A DNA stretch of 64,000 nucleotides, taken from assembly GCF_002557795.1 (NCBI RefSeq), contig NZ_CP023777.1, forward strand, positions 1,116,001 to 1,180,000, written 5' to 3'. The notes beneath the pieces were generated by a model. The model ran no database searches, was not told where the DNA came from, and saw nothing but the letters and a program-made list of their open reading frames with translations. Source of the stretch: Chitinophaga caeni. Its GTDB lineage: Bacteria > Bacteroidota > Bacteroidia > Chitinophagales > Chitinophagaceae. Below are positions 8,130-17,161 of this stretch, piece by piece. The stretch's first letter is position 1. Each line of letters begins with the position of its first letter. A program made the position numbers and the translations under genes.

Positions 8130-11100
8130 TTAATTATAACTCAAGGGTTCCATATCTTTTTCCTTCACCGGCGCATACATCTTTTGACGGATGTATCGTT
8201 TGCTAGATTGTTTGCCCCATCCGAATTTCTGCATGATCCTATCCACGATAGCATATACAACAGGAACAACGATCAAGGTTAAGAACATCGAACTGATCAA
8301 ACCTCCGATGATAACCCAGGCCAAACCATTCTTAGTAGAGGCCGTACCACCCGTTGCTAACGCGATCGGCAACATACCGATCACCATCGCGATGGTAGTC
8401 ATCAGGATCGGGCGAAGACGGGCATTGTTCGCATGGATCAAGGCTTCATATGTGCTTTGTCCTTCTTCTTTCATCTGGTTCGTAAAGTCGACCAGGATGA
8501 TGGCATTCTTCGCCACGAGACCGATCAACATGATCACACCCAAGATCGTGAAGATGTTCAAAGTATTATTTGTTAATGCCAAGGCAAGCAAGGCCCCGAT
8601 AATGGATAGCGGGATCGAGAATAATACCACGAAAGGATAAATATAGTTATCATACAGGGCAACCATGATCAGGTATACCATGATGATGGAAATCAACAAG
8701 GCAGTACCCAAGGTGCTGAAGGAATCTCCTTGGTTTTCGGCATCACCGCCGAATACATAAGATACGCCAACAGGTTTGGACATGGTTTCCAAAGCCTTAG
8801 CGAACTCTGCCGTGATGGTACCGGACGGTCTGCCGATCGCTTGGGATTGTACGGAAACAGAAGTACTTTTATCCCGGCGCTCCAAGCGGCTCGGTCCTGA
8901 ACCCTCCGTTACTTCGGCAAACTGTGATAATTTCACCAACTCACCCTTGTTGTTCACGAAAGAAATATTTCTAACATCGTTGATATTTTTCCGATTGAAA
9001 TTATCAAAACGGATGTTGATGTCGTATTCATATTCACCTTGACGGAATTTCACTTTTGAATCGTCCGCCGTTCCGCTGAATGCGGTCTGCATAGTTCCTC
9101 CCACGGTTTCCAAGGTCAGTCCCAATGCACTCATCTTATCACGGTCAACCTGCACATTGATTTCAGGGTTACCGTCTTCAACCGATAATTTAACCTCGCT
9201 CGTACCTTCTATGGTTTGCAGTTTAGCCATGGCTTTCTTTGCGAAGCTCATTACCGTATCCAGGTCGTTACCCATCACAACCAACTCCACCGGCGCTCTT
9301 TGGGCAGTACCCAAGATACTCACGGGGGTTGTTTTAACCTTTACACCGGGAAGTTGCGCTGCCAACTCTTTCTTCACCTTGGTGGCGAAGATATCGGAAG
9401 CGTCATTACGATGTTTTTCATCGACCAACAGGACGGTGATTTCAGATTTATATACAGTAGCCTGCGAAGTACCGAAACCATCTTCACTCGTCTGACCAAC
9501 AGTCGTGATTAACGAAGTCACTTCAGGTTTTTTGCTTAATACCTGTTCGGCCTTCAAAGTGGCTTGGTTCGTTTGTTCCAGGGAAGCATCTTTCGGCAAT
9601 TCCAACATCACGATGAATTGACCGCGGTCACCTTGAGGAATGAACTCACCACCGATATAACCTTTCGCTAACAACATGAATGAAGCTACGAGCATCACGA
9701 TGGAGATAACGATGGTCATCAATTTATGTTTCAACGCCCATTTCAATAATCCGGTCATCCAAGCGGTGAATTTATCCAGTTGGCGTTCGAACCAGAGGAT
9801 GAATTTTTGGAAGATGTTTTTCCCGGTCATATGCTCCAGCTTACCGAAGCGGGAAGACAATAACGGTACGATGGTGAAAGAGGCGAGCAAACTTAACATC
9901 GTGGAAATCATCACCACCACGCAGAACTCTCTCAGGATCTTGGACACCAATTCATTGGTTAACGAGATCGGCAAGAATACCACCACGATTACCAGGGTGA
10001 TCGAAGTAACGGTGAAACCGATTTCCTTCACCCCGTCAAAAGCCGCACGTACCTTATTTTTACCCATCTCCATGTGGCGGTAAATATTCTCCAATACCAC
10101 GATGGCATCATCCACCAATATACCTACTACCAGGGAAAGGCCCAGCAAGCTCATCAGGTTCAGCGAGAAGCCCATGATCTTCATACCGATAAAGGTCGCG
10201 ATCAGGGATGCCGGGATCGAGATCATCACGAACAGGGCGCTTCTCAAACTGTGCAAGAATAACAACATCACGGCAGCCACCAACACGATCGCGATGATCA
10301 AGTCATGAATTACCGAATCTGCCGATTCTAAGGTAAAAGTAGAAGAGTCGTTCGCCACATCGATATGCAAATTACTGGCGGCATATTCCTTTTCCATTTG
10401 CGCGATGGCTTTGTGCATCTCTTCACTTACCACCACTGCGTTGGCATCTGTTTGTTTTTGTACGGATAACGCGATCGCGCTTTTACTGTCTACGCGGGCA
10501 ATCTTTTCGGCGTCTTTATGCGTGTCTTGTACATCGGCAACGTCACCGAGACGGATTTGTGTTCCATCGGGCGTAGTCGTCAGTACGAGATCACGTAATT
10601 GATCCACCGATTTATATTTACCGGCCAAGCGGATCAGGATTTGTTGATCCAAGGTTTTTACTTTACCCGTAGGGAAGTCAAGGTTGGCATTGGTAATGAT
10701 ATTTCTAACCTGTAAAATAGAGAGCTTATACGCTTCCAATTTTTTAGGATCGATATTAATTTGAACTTCCCTTTCTTCACCACCTGTCAATGATATCTGG
10801 GCCACACCCGGTAAACGGGATAATGCAGGTTGAATTTTTTTATCGACCAAGTCGTAAAAAGTCCTGGCATCCATGTTGGCCGTGGCGGCCAAGGTCATGA
10901 TGGGCAAATCATCCAGTGAGAATTTATTTAAGGATGGCGGTTTTGCATCCGTAGGTAAATCAGCCAAGATGGCGTTCACTTTCCGTTGAGCATCTTGCAA
11001 GCCGATATCTACATCGGCATCATTATTTAATTCCACGGTAACCACGGATAAGCTTTCTGAAGATTTAGAAGTAATCTTCTTAATCTTTTCCATGGAAGCC

Positions 11101-11312
11101 ACGGCATCCTCAATCTTTTTAGTGATGGTACTTTCCACTTCCTGCGGCGAGGCGCCGGGGTAAATCGTGGAGATGGTAACGATCGGGGAGGAGAACTTGG
11201 GCAACAATTCGTAGTTCAACGATTTGTAGCTGATAACCCCCAGCAACGTTAATATGGTAAACAACACCACGACGATGGTGGGCCGTTTAATGGATATTTC
11301 TGTAATCTTCAT
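8130..11312 (-). CDS. RND efflux transporter, AcrB/HAE1 family
   Basis: 1060 residues, the full length of an AcrB-type proton/drug antiporter of the inner membrane. Twelve transmembrane helices surround two large periplasmic domains. TM4 carries the paired aspartates of the proton relay (VGILVDDAIVV), and TM10 the matching lysine (GLVAKNAIILVDF). The N-terminus (MKITEISIKRPTIVVVLFTI) is typical, with ATG at 11312. It would work with the AcrA- and TolC-like proteins encoded upstream to expel toxic compounds across both membranes. It is the last gene of an operon headed by two tetR genes; the gap to the adaptor gene is 37 bp. The substrate is unknown. Confidence 0.95.
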   Translation of the reverse strand: MKITEISIKRPTIVVVLFTILTLLGVISYKSLNYELLPKFSSPIVTISTIYPGASPQEVESTITKKIEDAVASMEKIKKITSKSSESLSVVTVELNNDADVDIGLQDAQRKVNAILADLPTDAKPPSLNKFSLDDLPIMTLAATANMDARTFYDLVDKKIQPALSRLPGVAQISLTGGEEREVQINIDPKKLEAYKLSILQVRNIITNANLDFPTGKVKTLDQQILIRLAGKYKSVDQLRDLVLTTTPDGTQIRLGDVADVQDTHKDAEKIARVDSKSAIALSVQKQTDANAVVVSEEMHKAIAQMEKEYAASNLHIDVANDSSTFTLESADSVIHDLIIAIVLVAAVMLLFLHSLRSALFVMISIPASLIATFIGMKIMGFSLNLMSLLGLSLVVGILVDDAIVVLENIYRHMEMGKNKVRAAFDGVKEIGFTVTSITLVIVVVFLPISLTNELVSKILREFCVVVMISTMLSLLASFTIVPLLSSRFGKLEHMTGKNIFQKFILWFERQLDKFTAWMTGLLKWALKHKLMTIVISIVMLVASFMLLAKGYIGGEFIPQGDRGQFIVMLELPKDASLEQTNQATLKAEQVLSKKPEVTSLITTVGQTSEDGFGTSQATVYKSEITVLLVDEKHRNDASDIFATKVKKELAAQLPGVKVKTTPVSILGTAQRAPVELVVMGNDLDTVMSFAKKAMAKLQTIEGTSEVKLSVEDGNPEINVQVDRDKMSALGLTLETVGGTMQTAFSGTADDSKVKFRQGEYEYDINIRFDNFNRKNINDVRNISFVNNKGELVKLSQFAEVTEGSGPSRLERRDKSTSVSVQSQAIGRPSGTITAEFAKALETMSKPVGVSYVFGGDAENQGDSFSTLGTALLISIIMVYLIMVALYDNYIYPFVVLFSIPLSIIGALLALALTNNTLNIFTILGVIMLIGLVAKNAIILVDFTNQMKEEGQSTYEALIHANNARLRPILMTTIAMVIGMLPIALATGGTASTKNGLAWVIIGGLISSMFLTLIVVPVVYAIVDRIMQKFGWGKQSSKRYIRQKMYAPVKEKDMEPLSYN

Positions 11313-11349
11313 TGTTCAATGTTTTGAATCATGCTGTCAAACCCTTAGC

Positions 11350-12423
11350 TTATTTAGCTTCTGCTGTTTGTAAGCTCACCTTGGAGCCATCCACCAGGTT
11401 AATTTGTCCGCTGGTAATTACGGTATCACCTTCGTTCAATCCTTCACGAATTTCAACCCTGTCACCGTAAATATTTCCGGCAACAACTTTTTTCAACTTA
11501 GCGATGCCTTTTTCCATAACGAACACCTGGTTGCTTTTCACACCACCCACGAAAGCATTGCGGGAGATGATGATAGCAGGCTGCATTTGAGGCATTTCAA
11601 AATTGGCAGAACCGTACATTCCGGCTTTCAACGTTTTGCCGGATACGTTATCAACCACCATTTCAACAGGATAATTCAAGGTATTATCCCCTTTAGAAGC
11701 GATGAAAGTAATTACACCGGTATATGAAGTTTCTGGGAATACATTCGTTGTGATTTTCACTTGATCACCCTTATCGAGGTGAATCACCTGGGCTTCGGGC
11801 ACAGACACTACCAACTTCAACTTGGAAACATCCACGATATCAAACATCTTGTTACCGGGGGAGAGGTAAGTACCGAGCTCCACGTACTTGGCATTGATGA
11901 CACCGGATATCGGCGCTTTCACGTAAGTATCGTTTACCCTGCGTTGAGCAGCATCCAACCTGGCTTGCGCCAATTTATATTCAGTTTTTGAATCGTCTAA
12001 TTGTTTTTGAGTAACCCCGCCGGTTTCAAATGCCTTTTCATTCCTTTGCTTATCCAGCGTAATTTTATCTAGGTTTACTTTAGCTTGTTGCAATTCGGTA
12101 TTGAGCAACTCGTCATCCACCCTTACCAATAATTGGCCTTTAGAAACGACGCTACCTTCTTTTACGAGTAATTGGGTAATTCTGCCGGACACCTCGCTGG
12201 AGAAAGTCAGTTCCCTGATCGGTTCGAAATTACCGTTCGCGGTAAAGTTGCGATCAAATTCTACTTTAGCCACTTTTTCCACCAACACGGGTATAACCCC
12301 GTTATTACTTTCCTTTACGAAATCCGTTTTTTCGATATTGGCAGCTTTATTAGCATTCAGTTTCCACATAATGAAAGCCAAAGCACCAATAGTAAGAACG
12401 CCGTAGATGATAATTTTCTTCAT
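11350..12423 (-). CDS. Efflux periplasmic adaptor (membrane fusion protein), AcrA-like
   Basis: 357 residues: an N-terminal membrane anchor (about 3-22, no lipobox), a biotinyl-lipoyl-like half motif (GRITQLLVKEGSVVSKGQLL) followed by an alpha-helical hairpin, then the second lipoyl half (VKAPISGVINAKYVELGTYL), a beta barrel and a membrane-proximal domain. It bridges the RND pump and the outer-membrane channel in the periplasm. It lies 9 bp after the tolC-like gene and 37 bp before the pump gene, so the three should be made from one transcript. ATG start at 12423. Confidence 0.93.
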   Translation of the reverse strand: MKKIIIYGVLTIGALAFIMWKLNANKAANIEKTDFVKESNNGVIPVLVEKVAKVEFDRNFTANGNFEPIRELTFSSEVSGRITQLLVKEGSVVSKGQLLVRVDDELLNTELQQAKVNLDKITLDKQRNEKAFETGGVTQKQLDDSKTEYKLAQARLDAAQRRVNDTYVKAPISGVINAKYVELGTYLSPGNKMFDIVDVSKLKLVVSVPEAQVIHLDKGDQVKITTNVFPETSYTGVITFIASKGDNTLNYPVEMVVDNVSGKTLKAGMYGSANFEMPQMQPAIIISRNAFVGGVKSNQVFVMEKGIAKLKKVVAGNIYGDRVEIREGLNEGDTVITSGQINLVDGSKVSLQTAEAK

Positions 12424-12432
12424 GGCTATAGA

Positions 12433-13788
12433 TTAGTTTAAGAGTGTTTTAAGGTTACCGTTAGATTTAATAAGATCAATTTCAGCGAGCTTGTATTGTA
12501 ACAAGGCTTCATTGTAGCTGCGTTGTGCTTCCGCCATGGAAGTTTCCGCGTTGAGCAATTCGGTGAGATCTGTCAAACCCAACTCGTAATTGCTCTTGGT
12601 AGAAGTATAAACCTCTTCGGCCAACTCCACGTTTTCCCTTTGTGAACGGATGGTGTTAAGGTTATTGCTCAATTTCAACTTGGCATTAGCATAATCTGTT
12701 GCCAATGATAATTGGGATTCAGATTTGGCCATATCGAGTTGCTTGATGGTAGCTTCCGCCTGTTGAACGCGGGAGCGGCGGGCAAATCCATCGAAAATGG
12801 GTATTTTAACATTCAAACCTACGGAAGCCATACCGAACCAATTGGCGGTTGAGTTTCCTTTGAACAGGTCGAACTTATTACTCATCCCGTTGTAAGAATA
12901 ATTGCCCTTGAGAGAAACGGTGGGGTAATACTCAGCGATGTAAGCCTTTCTTTGCAATTGCTGTAATTCTTGTTCCTTTTCTATCAGTTTATATTCCGTC
13001 CTGTTTCCAAAATTAAATACACCCCAATCTATATTACCCTCCGTTGCCTTCTCAATATCTTCCAAGGTAACGACCGGGAAAGTCAACGAAGCATCGTTAG
13101 GCATCCCCATTACCTGTTTCAATAAATTTGTTTGTTCTTCTACTGTATTCAGCAGGTTATTTTTCTCAGTTGTAGCGTTTACTAAGTTTACCTTGATCCT
13201 GTCGAGGTCGATCCTTCTAGCCAAGCCATTTTCAAATTGCGTAGTGGTTGTTTTTACAAGTTGTTTAAACTTGTCGATGTTCGATTCCACCACTTTAATT
13301 TTCTGGTTAGTTAATAATACGGTGAAGTAAGACCTGGCTACATTGTAGATCACGTCTTCCTCGGATTTAGCCGTTTGCAAAGCATAGTAAGCTTCCCCGC
13401 TCTTGGCAGCTTTCAAGCCGGTAAACACGCTGGCATTGTAGAGCTGCTGGGTCAAGTCGCCGGAAAGGGTACTATTATAAGTGGTACCGGCTTCGATGAT
13501 GGTAGTTTCCCCGGGCTTGCCTTGCAGTTCGCCGGGAAGCACTAATTTCTGTTTGAGTAAATTATCGGTGAGACTAGCATTACCATTGATTTGCGGTAAA
13601 GCCTGGGCTTTCACTTCTTTAGTTTTCAGCTTACCGATTTCTTCATTGACACGGGTTTGTTGTAGCCGCTGGTTGTTTTTAAGCGCGTATTGCAAACATT
13701 CTTTCAATGTGAGCGGTTGTTCTTGCGCTTTGACCTGCGAAACACCTAATCCAATGAGTAGAATTAAGGATAATTTCAACCTTTTCAT
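12433..13788 (-). CDS. Outer-membrane efflux channel, TolC family
   Basis: 451 residues with a signal peptide (KLSLILLIGLGVSQVKAQ, cleavage near residue 21) and two TolC repeats of long helices: LTLKECLQYALKNNQRLQQ in the first half and DYANAKLKLSNNLNTIRSQ in the second. It forms the trimeric outer-membrane duct of the tripartite pump. It follows the second tetR gene by 26 bp. ATG start at 13788. Specificity resides in the partner transporter and cannot be read here. Confidence 0.93.
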   Translation of the reverse strand: MKRLKLSLILLIGLGVSQVKAQEQPLTLKECLQYALKNNQRLQQTRVNEEIGKLKTKEVKAQALPQINGNASLTDNLLKQKLVLPGELQGKPGETTIIEAGTTYNSTLSGDLTQQLYNASVFTGLKAAKSGEAYYALQTAKSEEDVIYNVARSYFTVLLTNQKIKVVESNIDKFKQLVKTTTTQFENGLARRIDLDRIKVNLVNATTEKNNLLNTVEEQTNLLKQVMGMPNDASLTFPVVTLEDIEKATEGNIDWGVFNFGNRTEYKLIEKEQELQQLQRKAYIAEYYPTVSLKGNYSYNGMSNKFDLFKGNSTANWFGMASVGLNVKIPIFDGFARRSRVQQAEATIKQLDMAKSESQLSLATDYANAKLKLSNNLNTIRSQRENVELAEEVYTSTKSNYELGLTDLTELLNAETSMAEAQRSYNEALLQYKLAEIDLIKSNGNLKTLLN

Positions 13789-13814
13789 GAGTAACGTTTA
13801 TTGCGTATTGTGTT

Positions 13815-14438
13815 TTATTCTTCTTCGTTGATGTTTAAATATTTATTCACCAGTTTATGTCCTTTCAAGGTGGCAATGCCATGGATATAATGCGCGGCCA
13901 CCTGGTATAAAACTTCGTGTAAATCGAACTTGGCTACCGGGAAATGTTGCGGGTTAAAAGCGCTGTCTAGCTGTAGCAATCGCATATGCCTGATCACCGG
14001 GATATTGATATTTTTCCTATACAGCCCTTCTTCCATTCCCCTTTCCAAGTTCTTGCTTAAATAATCGGCCAAGAACCCTTCTTTAAATTCCATTATCACT
14101 TTCCATGAGGAGGGGAAATATTTTTCAACCTCGTACAGCAAAACCGGGTTGACGGTTTTCACCATTTTTTCGGTGTGCTCGAGGCCAAACACCAATTCTT
14201 CAATTGCATTCTTCGCCTGGCCATTAGTAGTCATAATATCATCTAAATGGCATTTCAACATGAAGGTGATGGCCTCTTGCACTAGTTCATTCTTATCTTC
14301 AAAATGTTCGTACAAGGTTTTCTTCGAGATGCCGCATTCCCTTGAAATATCATTCATGGTAATACTTTTAGCACCGTAAGTCATAAACATGCGCAATGCT
14401 ACATCTAAGATTCTCTCTTGTGTTCCTGTTTGTTGCAT
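13815..14438 (-). CDS. TetR/AcrR-family regulator (first of the pair nearest the pump)
   Basis: 207 residues with an N-terminal TetR helix-turn-helix (ITMNDISRECGISKKTLYEHF, about 26-46) and an all-alpha ligand/dimerisation domain. It lies 2 bp downstream of the other tetR gene and 26 bp upstream of the TolC gene, so it almost certainly belongs to the pump operon. It is clearly different in sequence from its neighbour, not a tandem copy. The likely job is ligand-responsive control of the pump or of a second target. ATG start at 14438. Confidence 0.88.
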   Translation of the reverse strand: MQQTGTQERILDVALRMFMTYGAKSITMNDISRECGISKKTLYEHFEDKNELVQEAITFMLKCHLDDIMTTNGQAKNAIEELVFGLEHTEKMVKTVNPVLLYEVEKYFPSSWKVIMEFKEGFLADYLSKNLERGMEEGLYRKNINIPVIRHMRLLQLDSAFNPQHFPVAKFDLHEVLYQVAAHYIHGIATLKGHKLVNKYLNINEEE

Positions 14439-14440
14439 GG

Positions 14441-15055
14441 CTATTTTTTAAGTCCTTCTACGAATATTTTTAATAATTGTTTCTGCCTATGTACGAGCAC
14501 CTTGGCTTGTTCTTCGTCCAGGTCCTCGGTAATTTTCGTAGACATATCCTGGATGAAGCAATAACGTAACCCTATCCACGCGTGAAACAGCAGGTTGGCC
14601 GTTTCTTCCGGATCTACTGCTTTAAACTCACCCTTTTCAATGCCCTTGGAGATGATTTTAACGATGACCGCCATTTCACGTTTCTTCGCTTCCTTGATTT
14701 CCTCGTGGAACACCTTAATCGCTTCATCATTGATCAGCTTGAACAACTCAAGCCTGCAAAAGCGCTGGATAAATTCGTTCCTGATAGCGATCACATTCTC
14801 CAGCGATGCCACGGCCGATTCTACCTTCCCGGCTTCCTTCTCCAAGGCAGCTAAGTAATAATCCCCGATTTTTGAGATCACTGCTAAGTGTACACTTTTT
14901 TTATCCGGGAAATAATAATATAAAGACGCCTTGGAGCAACTGAGATCCTCCGCGATTTCCGTCATAGTGGTTTTGGATGCACTATAATGGGTGAATCTTC
15001 TTAGGGCGGCCTCGATGATCCTTTCTCTCATTTCGTCTTTATTCTCTGTATGCAT
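14441..15055 (-). CDS. TetR/AcrR-family regulator (first gene of efflux operon)
   Basis: 204 residues. TetR helix-turn-helix TTMTEIAEDLSCSKASLYYYF at about 29-49, then a helical sensor domain. It is the promoter-proximal gene of the five-gene minus-strand operon. A perfect inverted repeat lies 7-33 bp upstream of its ATG (15055) and overlaps a -7-like element, so autoregulation of the whole operon is the simplest reading. The inducer is unknown. Confidence 0.9.
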   Translation of the reverse strand: MHTENKDEMRERIIEAALRRFTHYSASKTTMTEIAEDLSCSKASLYYYFPDKKSVHLAVISKIGDYYLAALEKEAGKVESAVASLENVIAIRNEFIQRFCRLELFKLINDEAIKVFHEEIKEAKKREMAVIVKIISKGIEKGEFKAVDPEETANLLFHAWIGLRYCFIQDMSTKITEDLDEEQAKVLVHRQKQLLKIFVEGLKK

Positions 15056-15061
15056 TCAGTA

Positions 15062-15092
15062 TTTGACTTTTTTAGTTACAAAGTCAAAAGTA
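15062..15092 (-). promoter_or_regulatory. Candidate TetR operator overlapping the efflux-operon promoter
   Basis: TTTGACTTT (15062-15070) and AAAGTCAAA (15080-15088) form a perfect 9-bp-arm inverted repeat with a 9-nt centre. The minus-strand -7 element TACTTTTG (complement of 15085-15092) overlaps the right arm, so a bound repressor would block the promoter. No clear -33 TTG was found. Confidence 0.6.
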
Positions 15093-15520
15093 TAACTTTT
15101 TTGAAATTTGGTAACATAAGTTGACCTTTTTTCAGGGATTTAACATTTCCTTCACAGTCTTAAATATGATAAAAACAGGGTGGGTTTCCAAAAAAACATA
15201 TTGAAAATCAATTTTTTATAAACACTTTGTAAACTTTTATAAGTACAGTAGTTTCCGTTCACGGAAAATGTCGATTTTAACAGAAGATAACATTTGGTGG
15301 CTTTTTTAGGTTGTTGTTTGTGGAGTGATGGATACTGACTATTTGGGTCGAAAAGTCAAAAATATCACGGATTTTTTGGGATTTAGGGATTTCACGGATG
15401 CTTTTTTGCGGATGATTTTTTGCGGATGATATTGGCGAGATAGTTAGTGGGGTGATGGTTAGTGGGGGAGACGGGAGTAGATAATTGAGGGGTGCGGTGG
15501 ATACGAGGTATTATTAAGCA
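15093..15520. other. Intergenic region with short tandem repeats
   Basis: No gene seen. AT-rich upstream part. 15402-15415 and 15416-15429 are exact tandem copies of TTTTTTGCGGATGA, and the preceding CACGGATTTTTTGGGATT stretch (15367 onward) reads like decayed copies of a CACGGATTT motif. After 15430 come several G-rich GTGGGG/GTGATGG phrases. Confidence 0.5.
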
Positions 15521-15545
15521 TTAAGCCGGCTGGGAGCCGGCTTAA
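15521..15545 (-). terminator. Hairpin terminator downstream of aminotransferase gene
   Basis: Perfect 10-bp stem TTAAGCCGGC / GCCGGCTTAA with a 5-nt loop, 30 bp after the aminotransferase stop. The T-rich flank (TTTTATGTTT) is on the plus side, so it could act in both directions. Confidence 0.6.
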
Positions 15546-15575
15546 TTTTATGTTTGCAATGTGTTGTTTTTATTT

Positions 15576-16835
15576 TTAGTTTAATTTTTCCAGGGCGGCT
15601 TGCAGGGCGGATAACATGGCGGGTATTTCTTCTTTTACGCATGTTCCCACGCTCAGGCGATACCAGGGAGAGGTTTTCGCTGCACCAAAGGCATTAAATG
15701 GTACAATGCCCAGTTTCGCTTCGTTCAAGATGTAGGATGTTACCGCGGCTTGATCTTTTAATTCGGTTCCATCGGCTGTTTTCTTGCCCACAAGATCCAG
15801 TTTTATAGTTAGGTAGATGGCTGCTTGTGGGGCGATGGCATCTACTTGGTGGCCGGCGGCTTTTAATTTATTGAACCCTTCATAGATTTTTACAAGGCGC
15901 TCCTCGATCTCACTTTTGAAGTGGGAGAGGTATTTATCCACGTTTTCCCTTTGAACCAGGTAGCGGGCGGCAGCTTTTTGCTCTGCCATCGGGCTCCAGG
16001 CTCCCACATGCGAAAGGATCGCTTTCATTTTTCCAATCACGTTGGCTGGTCCTAAGGCCCATCCAACCCTTACACCTGTCGAGGCAAAGGCCTTACTCAT
16101 ACCGTCGATGAAAATGGTGTATTTCTTCATTTCGGGACGCAATGAAACCGGGTTGTAATGCACTGTATCTCCAAATGTCAATACCCAGTACATTTGGTCA
16201 AACATTACGAATAAAGGCTTTTCATCGTCACCGCGGGATTTATTTTCCTCCAGCACCAGGTCACAGATCTCTTCCAATTGTTGTTTGCCGAAAGTAGTTC
16301 CCGTAGGATTTTGGGGAGAACATAAAGCCAATAAGGTAGCCCCCTTCAACAAGGGTTTAAGTTCTGCCGCCGTCGGCATAAAATTATTTCCAGGGGTAGT
16401 TTCCAAAACTACGTGTTCTGCTTCCAGGAAATGTGTATAGTGGTTATTATTCCAAGAAGGGGTAGCGTATATCACTTTCTCGCCGCGGTCTACCAGTGTC
16501 CGGTAAGTTGCATAAATGATCGGGCGACCGCCACAAGAAATAACAATTTCACTGGTAGGATCGTAGTTTAACCCTTCCCTTTCATGAATGAAGCCTCCTA
16601 CGGCTTTCCGCAATTCAAGGATGCCGTCAGCAGGAGGATAATTCGTATAATGCTCTTGGTAAGCCTTCGTGATTTCTTGCTCAAACTCAACGGGGATGGG
16701 GAACACCTTGGGATCAAAATCACCGATCGTAAAGTTGTATATTTTTTCACCCTTGGCCATCTTCTCCTTAATCTCACCGGCCAATTTAATAATTTCAGAT
16801 CCAATAAGCGTTTCGGCTAAATGAGATAGTTTCAT
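15576..16835 (-). CDS. PLP-dependent aminotransferase, class I/II
   Basis: 419 residues of fold type I. The PLP lysine is in DGMSKAFASTGVRVGW, with the substrate/PLP segments PSWNNNHYTHF, CSPQNPTG (conserved Asn) and FDQMYWVLTF. Similar proteins are annotated as aspartate/aromatic aminotransferases and move an amino group from an amino acid to a 2-oxo acid in the cytoplasm. The exact substrate is not readable. The ATG at 16835 is preferred over an upstream in-frame start at 16928 because the intervening residues are unlike the family and the conserved helix begins right after it. It is divergent from dnaN. Confidence 0.88.
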   Translation of the reverse strand: MKLSHLAETLIGSEIIKLAGEIKEKMAKGEKIYNFTIGDFDPKVFPIPVEFEQEITKAYQEHYTNYPPADGILELRKAVGGFIHEREGLNYDPTSEIVISCGGRPIIYATYRTLVDRGEKVIYATPSWNNNHYTHFLEAEHVVLETTPGNNFMPTAAELKPLLKGATLLALCSPQNPTGTTFGKQQLEEICDLVLEENKSRGDDEKPLFVMFDQMYWVLTFGDTVHYNPVSLRPEMKKYTIFIDGMSKAFASTGVRVGWALGPANVIGKMKAILSHVGAWSPMAEQKAAARYLVQRENVDKYLSHFKSEIEERLVKIYEGFNKLKAAGHQVDAIAPQAAIYLTIKLDLVGKKTADGTELKDQAAVTSYILNEAKLGIVPFNAFGAAKTSPWYRLSVGTCVKEEIPAMLSALQAALEKLN

Positions 16836-17119
16836 AACCAAGATTTTTTTAATGTGATTATTAGTTTTTTGCGCCCGCAAAACTAACCCTATTCCATATA
16901 TTCTCAAAAAACGAAGCGATTCATTCAAATATTTTAAAACAATTCTAACATTAATTAAAAATCGTCAATAAACGATTCTAAAACTGTCAAAATATTCAAG
17001 TGCGGTTAGCAATTTTAATATAGCCCTGGCATGGGGCCGGACTATATTGTTAACACACGATCGTTGAAAGAGTGTTAATAAATAAGTGGGTACGGGTTAC
17101 GGTGAATTACAATTCTTTC
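16836..17119. other. Divergent intergenic region between aminotransferase and dnaN
   Basis: No gene. A stem-loop with arms AATATAG (17017-17023) and CTATATT (17042-17048) encloses a GC-rich loop containing GGC/GCC pairing; its role is unknown. The rest is AT-rich promoter-like DNA for both flanking genes. Confidence 0.4.
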
Positions 17120-17127
17120 TATCTTTG
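17120..17127 (+). promoter_or_regulatory. Likely -7 element of dnaN
   Basis: TATCTTTG fits TAnnTTTG, 34 bp before the dnaN ATG. No clean -33 TTG at the expected distance. Confidence 0.4.
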
Positions 17128-17161
17128 TTTGCATTAAACATAACTTATAGCAAGTAACCTT

